A program made the translations under genes and the position numbers. Of a stretch of 39,603 bases of DNA, positions 19,429 through 28,840 are shown in pieces; the first letter of the stretch is position 1, and every line of letters begins with the position of its first letter. Source of the DNA: Chloroflexota bacterium (GTDB lineage: Bacteria > Chloroflexota > Dehalococcoidia > Lucifugimonadales > GCA-2717565). The notes under the pieces were generated by a model that worked only from the letters and a program-made list of their open reading frames with translations, searched no databases and was not told the DNA's origin. The stretch is taken from assembly GCA_002717565.1 (NCBI GenBank), contig PBAZ01000021.1:28837-68439 (forward strand), given 5' to 3'.

Positions 19429-19434
19429 CTCCTC
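19429..19434 (-). promoter_or_regulatory. Shine-Dalgarno for the Grx-DinB gene
   Basis: Reverse strand GAGGAG-cttacaaa-ATG; 8-nt spacing. Confidence 0.7.
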
Positions 19435-19465
19435 ACTATATAACTTTCACAATTCGTATCCGCTA

Positions 19466-19489
19466 GACCACTATTAATTACTTGTGGTC
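19466..19489. repeat. Inverted repeat GACCAC-N12-GTGGTC
   Basis: 6-bp perfect arms in the gap between the PAC2-like gene and the Grx-DinB gene; no T-tail. Confidence 0.4.
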
Positions 19490-19507
19490 ATAATATAACA
19501 GTCAGTG

Positions 19508-20422
19508 TTAGGGCAGATCACCGGCGTCGGGGTCGGATAATTCCTCTGACACATTTAAATAGGAATTATATTCATACTCGTTTGCTGCTTTATCGATAAT
19601 ATCTTTAGCCTCTTGATTATTTTCGGCTATACGATCGAGAGTCTTTTTTAGAGCTGCAGACTCCTTTACCCCCAATTCTCTAAGCTCTCCAAGATCGAGT
19701 GATAGTCCGCACATGTCTTTGAGACGACGCATAATATCGTAGTATGCTCTGTGATCTGTGTTTATCCCAACTTGTCTGTTTTTCTGCGTAGTGAATGGGT
19801 ACATTGGAGCCATCGCACCAATGCGTAACACTTGATTTTGTGGGTACTTATAATGGGCCAGATTTACCAGAGCCATTCCAATCGTAGGTCCTTGTCGGCC
19901 TGTACTACCGTAGTTTGAATATTGAAAGGCGTAATTATCAAGATCTTCTCTCATTTTCGGGTCACTGTAGACACAGCTAACCCGCCGCTCTAGTTCCGGA
20001 GGAGCAGGCCCGTTATACCCCTCTATAGTAATCGTTCTCGTGACCCCTAAACGATTGATGGCTTCAAAGAACGCCTCACCATATCGTTCGATGTCGTACC
20101 AAGGCTCATTACCTCTGAATATGAGGAGACCGTCGCCTGCGTCGTAAAAGGAATTCTCCCAGGTTGGAGGTGAAGAAGGTAGTCCGTCCTCAAATGATAC
20201 CCTCGGTCGAAAAATGTCGTGAGTTCCGGCTATATGGAACGGAAAACAGATGTGTCCAATTTCAGTACTCATCTCACCAATCTTTTTGGCACCTGTCTTA
20301 TTGATTAAATAGCGAGACAAACCACTTGATATATCCCCACCGTCAGACCATTGCCTACGCCACCCAGCTATCAGATAATTGGCTTTAGGTATCTCAGTAA
20401 AGTGACAATATTTCTCGTCCAT
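19508..20422 (-). CDS. PAC2-family protein (proteasome-assembly-chaperone-like), putative
   Basis: YLIAGWRRQWSDGGDISSGLSRYLINK, GDGLLIFRGNEPWYDIERYGEAFFEAINRLGVTRTITIEGYNGPAP, GPTIGMALVNLAHYKYPQ. Confidence 0.65.
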   Translation of the reverse strand: MDEKYCHFTEIPKANYLIAGWRRQWSDGGDISSGLSRYLINKTGAKKIGEMSTEIGHICFPFHIAGTHDIFRPRVSFEDGLPSSPPTWENSFYDAGDGLLIFRGNEPWYDIERYGEAFFEAINRLGVTRTITIEGYNGPAPPELERRVSCVYSDPKMREDLDNYAFQYSNYGSTGRQGPTIGMALVNLAHYKYPQNQVLRIGAMAPMYPFTTQKNRQVGINTDHRAYYDIMRRLKDMCGLSLDLGELRELGVKESAALKKTLDRIAENNQEAKDIIDKAANEYEYNSYLNVSEELSDPDAGDLP

Positions 20423-20529
20423 TGTTTAACTTCTCGTTCGTAACTAAATATTGAGGTTGTTAGTCTTGATACACATTTCTGGTATTATACACCTTATCTA
20501 AATCTGCTTTGTTTATGACAGGAGGACAT

Positions 20530-21312
20530 ATGGCCTCGGTGGGACGACTCTCCGGAAAAGTAGCGTTGATAACCGGAGCAAGTAGTGGACTCAGCGGTTC
20601 ATTGATGGGATTTGGTGGCGCCGCAGCAAGGCTATTTGCTGACGAAGGGTGCAGTGTAGTCCTGACAGATATAAAAGACGAGGACGGCATAAACACCGCG
20701 AAGCAAATCCGAGATCTCGGCGGTACGGCAACCTACCACCATCTGGATGTTACCAAAGAAGAAGACTGGATTACTATTCTCAGGGAGACGGTAGACAGTT
20801 ACAACAAGATAGACATTCTCGTAAACAACGCTGGCAGTAGCGCTCGCTACACTATAGAGGAAACGACTTCCGAAACCTGGCAGGCTCAAATGGATATCCA
20901 TGGCAAGGGTGTGTTTCTTGGTACAAAACACGTCATTCCCTACCTGCGGCAAAATGGTGGCGGGTCCATAATCAATATTTCATCAATATACGGAATGATT
21001 GGGTCACCTTCGTCTACGGCGTATCATATTGCGAAGGGGGCGTCTCGCCTCTTTACAAAATCGGCAGCAATCCAATACGCTTCAGAAAACATAAGGGTGA
21101 ACTCCATACATCCAGGATTCGCATTCACGCCATTGACCGAAGTGAATTATTCCAAACCTGACTTACAGGAATGGGTGCTGGATCGGATACCTCTGGGGCG
21201 CATGGGAGAAGCTATGGAAATTGCGTATGGGATTCTCTACCTTGCGTCAGACGAAGCATCATTCGTCACGGGTTCTGAGCTAGTGATAGACGGCGGAACT
21301 ACCGCTCAATGA
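20530..21312 (+). CDS. SDR-family oxidoreductase
   Basis: VALITGASSGLSGSL, DILVNNAGSSARY, SIINISSIYGMIGSPSSTAYHIAKGA, YLASDEASFVTGSELVIDGG. Start moved to 20530, preceded by caggaggacat. Confidence 0.93.
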   Translation: MASVGRLSGKVALITGASSGLSGSLMGFGGAAARLFADEGCSVVLTDIKDEDGINTAKQIRDLGGTATYHHLDVTKEEDWITILRETVDSYNKIDILVNNAGSSARYTIEETTSETWQAQMDIHGKGVFLGTKHVIPYLRQNGGGSIINISSIYGMIGSPSSTAYHIAKGASRLFTKSAAIQYASENIRVNSIHPGFAFTPLTEVNYSKPDLQEWVLDRIPLGRMGEAMEIAYGILYLASDEASFVTGSELVIDGGTTAQ

Positions 21313-21314
21313 TC

Positions 21315-23369
21315 CTACCGTGGAAATGCTTCCTTGACACCACCATCCACTGGGATCATTGCTCCTGTTGTTCTGGATGAGCGCTCTGATGCCAAGAAAA
21401 GCACGGTTTCAGCAACATCCTGCGCTCTAACCTGGCGTTTTAAGAGAGTCCTGTCATGGTAAAAGGCTTCCAGCCCGTCTACCGTAACTCCGTGCGCTGC
21501 AGCTCTTTCTTCACGCAACTCGGTGGACCATAGCTGTGAGCCTTCAAATATAGCATCAGGGTTGACGACATTAACCCGAATTCCATTAGCACCTGTCTCC
21601 AAAGCTAACACCCTCGCCAGCTGCACTTCCGCGGCCTTGGATACGCTATAAGCTCCAAATTCAGCTCCAGGCGCAGGGACATTCTTGGTTCCAATGAACA
21701 CCAAACTTCCACCTCGGTTCTGTTCTTTCAGGATTTGAATGGCCTTAGCGGCTACTAAGAAATGACCAGTCGTGTTGATATCTAGGGAACGCTGCCAGTC
21801 AGATAGTTCCAGTTTATCAATTGCCCCTACAGGAGCTATCCCTGCATTGGATACGATAATATCTATACCACCATATTGAAGGCGCGTTTGCTCAAATGCG
21901 GCCGCCACTGAATTGGGGTCGCTTACGTCTAATGAAAGGCCGATGGCTCTGTCAAAACCATTCGCGGTTACTATGTCGGCCGCCACTGATTCCGCTGCGT
22001 TACCGGCAATGTCAGTCACGACAACATGTGCACCCTCGCTAGCCAGGCGCTCTGCAATAGCCTTCCCTATACCGCTGGCCGCCCCAGTTACTAATGCTAC
22101 TTTCCTTGCAAGCTCCTTCTCTGGCGGTGCCATTGTTAGTTTATACAGTTCTAGAGGCCAATATTCGGCATCGTAAACATCCTGTGGGGTTAGTGAACTA
22201 TACTGGCTTATCGCTTGAGCTCCACCCATTACATTGATGGTGTGATGGTATATATCCGAAACTATTCTCGCGGCGTGGGCATCGCGACCGGTTGTCCACA
22301 TTCCGACTCCTGGCATGAGGATCACGCGTGGATAGGGATCCAACATGGGGTGTTCTCCTGACGTATGTTTCTCATACCAAGACGTATAATCTGTAACGTA
22401 CTGGTCCATAGCATCATCTATTAATCCCTTGATATCCTCTAGATCGTTCACATCAACCGGATCGACCCACAGTGGCCGGCGCTTTGTATGTATGAGATGA
22501 TCCGGAGTAGCGGGGCCAATTGCGCTTAACCTTTTACCTTCTTCGCTACTTAGAAAAGTCAACACAGACTCGGATGCATCGTATTTGAGTACCATCCCTT
22601 GTCTCTCTGAGACTAACCCGCGAATGTATGGACCGATATCGCTAGCAAGCTTCCTTCTATGTTCATCGCCATTCTTACTAGGCAAAACTGACCCAAATAC
22701 AGATTTGCGACCCTTAGCGATGTATTCTTCTGCCTTGTTCACAAGTGATATATGCTTGTCGTAAGCCTCTTTCGTATCACTGCCCCAAGTGAATAAACCA
22801 TGGTTCATGAGAACCACTCCGTCCAGAGCTGGTGCTTCTTTAACCGCCAGTCCGACCAATTTGCTTAGCTTAAAGCCTGGTCGATAGTAATCCACAACCG
22901 CGATTTTGTCTCCGTACACATCGGCTAAGACTGAACTAGAGTCGTGATTATTAGTCAGCGAAACTACCGCATCAGCGTGCGAATGTGCCACACTCATAAA
23001 CGGTAAAAATGCGTGTAACAGGGTTTCTATTGATGGTCTAGGAGACTCTCCATCCATTAGACATCGTTCTAGGTAAGCGACCATATCTTCATCGGACATG
23101 TCCTCTCGGTCAAAAAGTGGCATGATGTTGTCATGATTAAGTCGCGGAAATTGTGCCCGGTGCATAGATTTCATATCTGATCCAGAGCCCTTTATCCACA
23201 TAGCAGGAGCTTCATTCCCCATGAAATCTTTCTCAATAATTTTAATCGACGTGTTCCCACCTCCCCAAACCACAAGAGAGGTGTCTGCCCCAATTAGGTT
23301 AGTCATATAGACGAGCTTATCTAGCTCATCGAGTCCATCAGCTTTTGTTGGGTCCCATAGGTTCTCCAT
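21315..23369 (-). CDS. Bifunctional class II aldolase / short-chain dehydrogenase
   Basis: N-terminal aldolase domain (GGGNTSIK, MSVAHSHADAVVSLTNN, LMNHGLFTWGSDTKEAYD) plus C-terminal SDR (ALVTGAASGIGKAIA, SNAGIAPVG, YSVSKAAEVQLARVLALE). Confidence 0.92.
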   Translation of the reverse strand: MENLWDPTKADGLDELDKLVYMTNLIGADTSLVVWGGGNTSIKIIEKDFMGNEAPAMWIKGSGSDMKSMHRAQFPRLNHDNIMPLFDREDMSDEDMVAYLERCLMDGESPRPSIETLLHAFLPFMSVAHSHADAVVSLTNNHDSSSVLADVYGDKIAVVDYYRPGFKLSKLVGLAVKEAPALDGVVLMNHGLFTWGSDTKEAYDKHISLVNKAEEYIAKGRKSVFGSVLPSKNGDEHRRKLASDIGPYIRGLVSERQGMVLKYDASESVLTFLSSEEGKRLSAIGPATPDHLIHTKRRPLWVDPVDVNDLEDIKGLIDDAMDQYVTDYTSWYEKHTSGEHPMLDPYPRVILMPGVGMWTTGRDAHAARIVSDIYHHTINVMGGAQAISQYSSLTPQDVYDAEYWPLELYKLTMAPPEKELARKVALVTGAASGIGKAIAERLASEGAHVVVTDIAGNAAESVAADIVTANGFDRAIGLSLDVSDPNSVAAAFEQTRLQYGGIDIIVSNAGIAPVGAIDKLELSDWQRSLDINTTGHFLVAAKAIQILKEQNRGGSLVFIGTKNVPAPGAEFGAYSVSKAAEVQLARVLALETGANGIRVNVVNPDAIFEGSQLWSTELREERAAAHGVTVDGLEAFYHDRTLLKRQVRAQDVAETVLFLASERSSRTTGAMIPVDGGVKEAFPR

Positions 23370-23393
23370 TAATCGTAGGCTCCTAATCGTTTT

Positions 23394-24767
23394 TCATTTT
23401 TGTATAACAAGGCTACTAACCAAACTGGACAGATCTCGCTGCGTATCTAGTGTCCACCACTGACTAATAATTTTATTGGCTTGCGATTCGTTTAGATAGA
23501 TATCCGTTTGCTCTCTGAATTTGTTTTCCACTTCGACGTCACTCATAGCGTTACTGGGATGCCCCTTGTGATAACCCAGCTCTGCATAGTGCTCAACCCC
23601 AGAATCCATACGAATTAATACTTTACTTACACGCTTCTCGGGAAACAATTGCGTCGCGCTCTCATCTGATACAACGTTTATCTTCTTCATTAATTCTCTG
23701 ACTGTTTCATCACCTAAGTACCCATCGGAGAAATAATCATCGTTTATTTCTCCGAACAATAACATTATCGCGACACAATACGGTAGACTATGATCCGCTG
23801 TTTCCCTGTTGAGCGGGCTCCATTTTTCGCGTACATCCGCCATTACATTCACTCCAAATTGGAAAGTGCGCACCTCAACTTCGGAAATCTTGTGGATCGA
23901 ATCAATATCAGATCGTAGTTCTAAAATGCATTCTAACGCAGTTTGGGCAACTGATCCTACTGCGAAATGCTTCATGCTTGCCTGCATGATGCGAAACGGT
24001 TCTTCTTTGCCACCAAACTTTCCTAGTTCGAACTCACCAGATATTCCGTGGAAAAAACCTCTAGGACCGTCAAAGATATTTAACGGACCAGTCATACCTT
24101 GCTTCGCTAGAGATGCCGAGAAAACACCATTGCGAACTCCGTTGGCAGCCGCGCAACCTTTCCACATTGACACTTCCCCAAAACGGACTTCACCTAGGGT
24201 TATGTTCGACGCAGTTGTAAGAGCGATAGCATTGGCGGTTTCGTCCTGAGACAAACCCATTACTTTACATGCGGAGCACGTAGAGGCAATTGCTATGGCT
24301 ATGGATTGATCAAATCCGTAGTCGCGAAACGGTACTCGGTCAGCCAATCTAGCATAGATTTCCCATGCGATAACAGAACCTAACAGGACTTCCTTCCCCG
24401 TTACTCTCTCTTGTTCGGCAACAGACAGTGCGGATGGGAACGCATCACTCGGGTGGCCGCTCTCTTTCGCCTCCGGACCTTGATAAAAATCGTTGAAGTC
24501 CAAATACCGGACCATCGAGCTGTTCACAAAAGCTGCCATCTCAGCAGTAGTTTGTTGCTGACCCCATAGTACTGTGGCCGGTGACTTTGAGCTGCTCATT
24601 TCTGCTAGGGCGACGCCAATTTGAACGGGTGGACTACTGAATGCTCTGGGAGTACATGCCAACGTATCTAACCATAGCCGTTTGGTTTGGTGAGTAATAT
24701 CGGCGGGCAGATCCTCATACGTAATGTCGCTAACGTATTGGCTGATATGACTTAACACTTTGTCCAA
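23394..24767 (-). CDS. MmgE/PrpD family protein
   Basis: LWLDTLACTPRAF, VRYLDFNDFYQG, HPSDAFPSALSVAEQERVTGKEVLLGSVIAWEIYARL, MWKGCAAANGVRNGVFSASLAKQGMTGP, FAVGSVAQTALEC. Confidence 0.93.
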   Translation of the reverse strand: MDKVLSHISQYVSDITYEDLPADITHQTKRLWLDTLACTPRAFSSPPVQIGVALAEMSSSKSPATVLWGQQQTTAEMAAFVNSSMVRYLDFNDFYQGPEAKESGHPSDAFPSALSVAEQERVTGKEVLLGSVIAWEIYARLADRVPFRDYGFDQSIAIAIASTCSACKVMGLSQDETANAIALTTASNITLGEVRFGEVSMWKGCAAANGVRNGVFSASLAKQGMTGPLNIFDGPRGFFHGISGEFELGKFGGKEEPFRIMQASMKHFAVGSVAQTALECILELRSDIDSIHKISEVEVRTFQFGVNVMADVREKWSPLNRETADHSLPYCVAIMLLFGEINDDYFSDGYLGDETVRELMKKINVVSDESATQLFPEKRVSKVLIRMDSGVEHYAELGYHKGHPSNAMSDVEVENKFREQTDIYLNESQANKIISQWWTLDTQRDLSSLVSSLVIQK

Positions 24768-24808
24768 CTTACACCTACCAAGATAATGAGTGAATATCCT
24801 TGTCGGCT

Positions 24809-25651
24809 CTAATTTTCCCTTGTAGATTCAGCTAATGGTTCGTCTATTATCGCTAGGGCATCCTCCACATACGGCCAGCCGCGATACCAACCTGCCTGCG
24901 ACACTAATTCACAGACTTCCCGTTGTGTTAGGGATCCATTCAAACAACGACGAACATGTTCACCAAACTGGTGCCAGTGGCCTCGGCACATCAATGCAAC
25001 CAATATACAGGCCATCCGCTCTTTTGTACTCAAGTCACTTCTACGCCACACTTCGCCGTATTCATACGACTCAATCAAACGATGCAATTCCGGTATAAAC
25101 TGCTCTTCCAGAGAATCTAATCTGGATAGAACGACGCCACTATCCATGTTACTCGTTATTACACACTGGGCGTGCTGAAACTTTTTTTCGACAGAATCCA
25201 GCCAATCCGCCTTTAGTGGCATACGGTCTTCCGATATCCACTCAGTGCGTTCATTAATGACCCGTTGTGCCTGACTCAACGCGAACACCGTTGCTGGAAT
25301 TCCTGCATAAAACATAAGTTGTAGAAACAGACCTTTAATTTTTTGCGGGCTCATACCCAGCGACAATCCAACCCGCACCTGATGATGCAGGCCAAACCCC
25401 CACCCATTGCAACATTGCGCGGAAATTGTAGCAATACTCCGCAATGTAACGTCCAATCCTGGGACTTGCCAAACACCACCCCACATAACTTCATCTTGAA
25501 GCTTTACATAGTCTGTGCTGATACTTGGCAATGCACCAGTGAGACGTCCTTCTGGCACAAACCGGTCTATAAAGCTCTTTAACTGCTGAGACGCGGTAAA
25601 CAATTCATGGGAGGTGATATTAATCGGCATAACAAACTCGAATAGCCTCAA
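24809..25651 (-). CDS. Carboxymuconolactone decarboxylase family protein, two CMD-like repeats
   Basis: WGGVWQVPGLDVTLRSIATISAQC...GLFLQLMFYAGIPATVFAL and FGEVWRRSDLSTKERMACILVALMCRGHW...CELVSQAGWYRGWPYVEDAL. Tandem paralogue of the next gene. Confidence 0.85.
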   Translation of the reverse strand: MRLFEFVMPINITSHELFTASQQLKSFIDRFVPEGRLTGALPSISTDYVKLQDEVMWGGVWQVPGLDVTLRSIATISAQCCNGWGFGLHHQVRVGLSLGMSPQKIKGLFLQLMFYAGIPATVFALSQAQRVINERTEWISEDRMPLKADWLDSVEKKFQHAQCVITSNMDSGVVLSRLDSLEEQFIPELHRLIESYEYGEVWRRSDLSTKERMACILVALMCRGHWHQFGEHVRRCLNGSLTQREVCELVSQAGWYRGWPYVEDALAIIDEPLAESTREN

Positions 25652-25659
25652 CCATAATA

Positions 25660-26460
25660 TTATTTATCTCCGGTGTTCGAGTCTAATAGAATATCCGACA
25701 CGGCGCGGAGAGCATCTTGTACGTATGGCCAACCCCTATACCAACCCGCTTGAGAGAACACCCCGCACACCTCCCTTGCCGATACTCCTGAGTTAAGAGC
25801 GTATTGGGTGTATTGCCTCAATTGAGCCATATGCCCTCGACACATCAACGCGGACAAGACACAAACCAAGCGCTCTTTGTTGGAGAGTATATTTCTTCGC
25901 CATACCTCCCCGAAATTATAGGCATCAACGATCTGCGAAGCTTCGGGTACGAGGCGCCGCGCGATGGAATTGCCGATTTCCTCAGCTGAGCCGGCTCCCC
26001 AAGTCTCTGACATTCTTTGGTGGCCTGCCTTCAATTTATCGGCAATTGAGGGCATCCATTCCCATGTCTCTGCGGTATCAAGATCTTTCCATTCTTGTCT
26101 TTCATTTATAACTTTCTGGGACTCCAGCAATCCAAAGACAGTCGCGGGAATCCCTGCGTAGAACAACAATTGAATGAAAATCTCCTTGATCTCAGGAGGT
26201 GTGATTCCAATAGTTAAGCCAGTCCTAACCTGGTGTTCAATCCCAAAGTCATATCCGTTAACACATTGGGCAGATATTGTGGCGAAACTTTTCAGTCGGA
26301 GGTCCAGATCTTCTGTTTGCCAGACCCCGCCCCACATGAGTTCATGCTGAATCTTTACAAAATCTGACAATACAGGCTCGGGCCTTTCATATGGAAGATA
26401 TTGGTCGAAAAACCCCCTTAATTTCGCGGATTTGGCCTGCAATTCATTTACTGTACTCAT
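25660..26460 (-). CDS. Carboxymuconolactone decarboxylase family protein, two CMD-like repeats
   Basis: WGGVWQTEDLDLRLKSFATISAQC...IFIQLLFYAGIPATVFGL and FGEVWRRNILSNKERLVCVLSALMCRGHM...CGVFSQAGWYRGWPYVQDAL. Confidence 0.86.
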   Translation of the reverse strand: MSTVNELQAKSAKLRGFFDQYLPYERPEPVLSDFVKIQHELMWGGVWQTEDLDLRLKSFATISAQCVNGYDFGIEHQVRTGLTIGITPPEIKEIFIQLLFYAGIPATVFGLLESQKVINERQEWKDLDTAETWEWMPSIADKLKAGHQRMSETWGAGSAEEIGNSIARRLVPEASQIVDAYNFGEVWRRNILSNKERLVCVLSALMCRGHMAQLRQYTQYALNSGVSAREVCGVFSQAGWYRGWPYVQDALRAVSDILLDSNTGDK

Positions 26461-26486
26461 CCGTTCCTCCTATGAAAGATCTGTAG

Positions 26487-27263
26487 TTAAACCACAGGGT
26501 TACTCAATCTACCGATACCAGCGATTTCCACTTCAACTGTGTCCCCTGGATTTAATTGTTCAACTGCACCTGGAGCTCCTGTCAAAATCAAATCACCTGG
26601 ATAAAGTGTCACAAACTCACTGATCCGACTGACTGTTTCATAGCAGTTATAGATCATACCCGACGTCTCTCCGGTGTCGTGCACGGATTCATTTAAAATT
26701 GTGGTGATTTGAGTTTTGTGCGGGTCCAAATCAGTCTCAATCCAAGGTCCGACAGGGCCGAAGGTATCGGTGCATTTTCTCCGCCAATTAGACAAATCTT
26801 TTGACCATTCGCCTTCACCGCTGACATCGTTCGCACAGGTGTACCCAAATATGTAGTCGGGTGCGTTGAGGGCATCCACGTGCTTAGCTCGCTTCCCAAT
26901 TACCACGGCGAGTTCACCTTCATAGTGAACATAGTCCGCGTCAGACGGAAGTTCGATCTTAGATCCCGTACTGATAATGCAGCTCGTTCCTTTCTGCCAT
27001 GGCCTAAACTCCTGCGCGTCCCTTTGAATACGATCTGTATCCAAAGCCTGTTCTTGATGGGCGATATGCGCGGCGTAATTCAACCCCACAGCCCAGAAAC
27101 TTCTGGGTTCACAGGGCACCAGAAGTTTTACTTCGCCTAAGTCATACGACGTATTTGTGACCACATAATCACCGTATACGTTCCCATCTATCAAATAGAC
27201 AGAATCTCCCTCCACGAGTCCATAGGAAACGCTTCCCTCAACTGAAACTCTGCAAATCTTCAT
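26487..27263 (-). CDS. Fumarylacetoacetate hydrolase family protein
   Basis: AVGLNYAAHI, HYEGELAVVIGKRAKHV, GYTCANDVSGEGEWSKD, DTFGPVGPWIETD, LYPGDLILTGAPGAV, PGDTVEVEIAGIGRLSNPV. Confidence 0.95.
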   Translation of the reverse strand: MKICRVSVEGSVSYGLVEGDSVYLIDGNVYGDYVVTNTSYDLGEVKLLVPCEPRSFWAVGLNYAAHIAHQEQALDTDRIQRDAQEFRPWQKGTSCIISTGSKIELPSDADYVHYEGELAVVIGKRAKHVDALNAPDYIFGYTCANDVSGEGEWSKDLSNWRRKCTDTFGPVGPWIETDLDPHKTQITTILNESVHDTGETSGMIYNCYETVSRISEFVTLYPGDLILTGAPGAVEQLNPGDTVEVEIAGIGRLSNPVV

Positions 27264-28804
27264 GAGTTACTGCCTTGTATAGTTCCTAATAATTCTTGCG
27301 CTAGCTTTTCCGCCATCATAATGGTTGTAGCGTTAGTATTAGCGCGTACTATTTCCGGCATGATAGAAGCGTCAATAACTCTTAAACCAGAGAGGCCATG
27401 TACGCACGCATTTTCGCCTACAACCGCCATCTCGTCCGAGCTGGGCCCCATTTTACAGGTGCAAGAACTATGACCCGCGACTGTAGCAGTTGTCTGCATC
27501 CAGTTATCCAAGGCATCGTCATCAATTAGCACATCGTCTTTCGGAGATATGCGCGCGCCGACAGTGTTTTTCAACGGCAGTTGATTGAATAGGGCAACAA
27601 CAGTCCGAACGGCATCTCGAAGGCGTTGTCGATCGAAAGGGTCGTCCAAGAAGTTAAATCGGAGTTCTGGTTGAACGTGGTGGTCAGTGCTGATCAATCT
27701 GACTGTCCCGACACTATGGGGCATCTCCAGCCTTATCCCTACTCGAATGTCCGGTGACTCTTCGTCTGGAGGATATGACGTGGTTGGTTGGACCTGAATT
27801 TCGTTCCTATAATCTGACCCACAAGTAGTAAATCTCAAGCTGACCTGATTCCTGGGATGAGATGAGAGTATGGGATTATTCGGAGTTTCGTGGAATCGTA
27901 TTGATGCACTTGGGTGATTTTTGAGGTTTTCACCGACACCCGGGAGGTTAATCTCAACGGGAATTCCCAGTGCTTTCAAGGATTCCTCTGGCCCTATTCC
28001 CGATAACAACAATAGATGGGGAGAACCTATAGCCCCTGCACTGATAATAATCTCTTTGCCAAAGATGCTAAATTCTTGATCTCCGCTTTCAACCAAGACA
28101 CCAAAGGCAACAGCATCTGCACAAAGCACCTTTGTTACATGCACATTTGGCTTTATGGTGAGATTCATCCGGTGGCGGGAGAGGGCCAAATACGCCATAG
28201 CCGTACTTACCCGAACTCCATTAGGATTATTTAGAGGCATCGCTCCAACACCGGTACCGTCGGGAGCATTCATATCTTCATCAACATCGAACCCTGACTG
28301 CACGCAAACATCGTAGAATGCCCGTTGCAGAGGGGTCCAGCGTTCGGCAGAATGCCGGACAACCGGTATGGGGCCCTCAGAACCATGCCAATCTCCCTTA
28401 ATAACCATATCCGTTTCTGATTTCCGGAAATAGGGAAGCACTCTGTCAAAAGCCCAGCTGGGATTCCCAAGATACGCCCAATTGTCAAAATCCTCAGGCA
28501 AGCCTCTTAGGAATATTTGGTGGTTTATAGCACTAGTACCACCGGTTACCTTTCCCCTAGCAACCAACGCAGGTTGTTTTTGCTGTTCGTTGGCATACCC
28601 GAAAAAGTTCCAGCTATGCTCTGCATTAAGCTTGGAGGCCGCTTGGTGCATATCATATTTCAGTGTTTCGGGCAGTAAATCATCGCTCGGATAGTCTGGT
28701 CCAGCTTCCAACAGAAGTACTGACACAGCTGGATTCTCACTTAATCGACTGGCGAGGACTGAACCTGCGGAGCCGGCACCCACTATGATGTAGTCATACT
28801 GCAT
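27260..28804 (-). CDS. GMC-family oxidoreductase
   Basis: YIIVGAGSAGSVLASRLSE, GKVTGGTSAINHQIFLRG, GAIGSPHLLLLSGIGP, VAGHSSCTCKMGP, LRVIDASIMPEIVRANTNATTIMMAEK. 4-bp overlap with the FAH gene. Confidence 0.96.
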   Translation of the reverse strand: MQYDYIIVGAGSAGSVLASRLSENPAVSVLLLEAGPDYPSDDLLPETLKYDMHQAASKLNAEHSWNFFGYANEQQKQPALVARGKVTGGTSAINHQIFLRGLPEDFDNWAYLGNPSWAFDRVLPYFRKSETDMVIKGDWHGSEGPIPVVRHSAERWTPLQRAFYDVCVQSGFDVDEDMNAPDGTGVGAMPLNNPNGVRVSTAMAYLALSRHRMNLTIKPNVHVTKVLCADAVAFGVLVESGDQEFSIFGKEIIISAGAIGSPHLLLLSGIGPEESLKALGIPVEINLPGVGENLKNHPSASIRFHETPNNPILSSHPRNQVSLRFTTCGSDYRNEIQVQPTTSYPPDEESPDIRVGIRLEMPHSVGTVRLISTDHHVQPELRFNFLDDPFDRQRLRDAVRTVVALFNQLPLKNTVGARISPKDDVLIDDDALDNWMQTTATVAGHSSCTCKMGPSSDEMAVVGENACVHGLSGLRVIDASIMPEIVRANTNATTIMMAEKLAQELLGTIQGSNS

Positions 28805-28840
28805 ATCTAGTCTCTACAAAATTAAAATATGGGGGAGTTT

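Noticed and set aside
19466-19489. GACCAC/GTGGTC inverted repeat as a terminator of the PAC2-like gene
   Set aside because: Only 6-bp arms, a 12-nt AT-rich loop and no T-tract on either strand; kept only as a low-confidence repeat.
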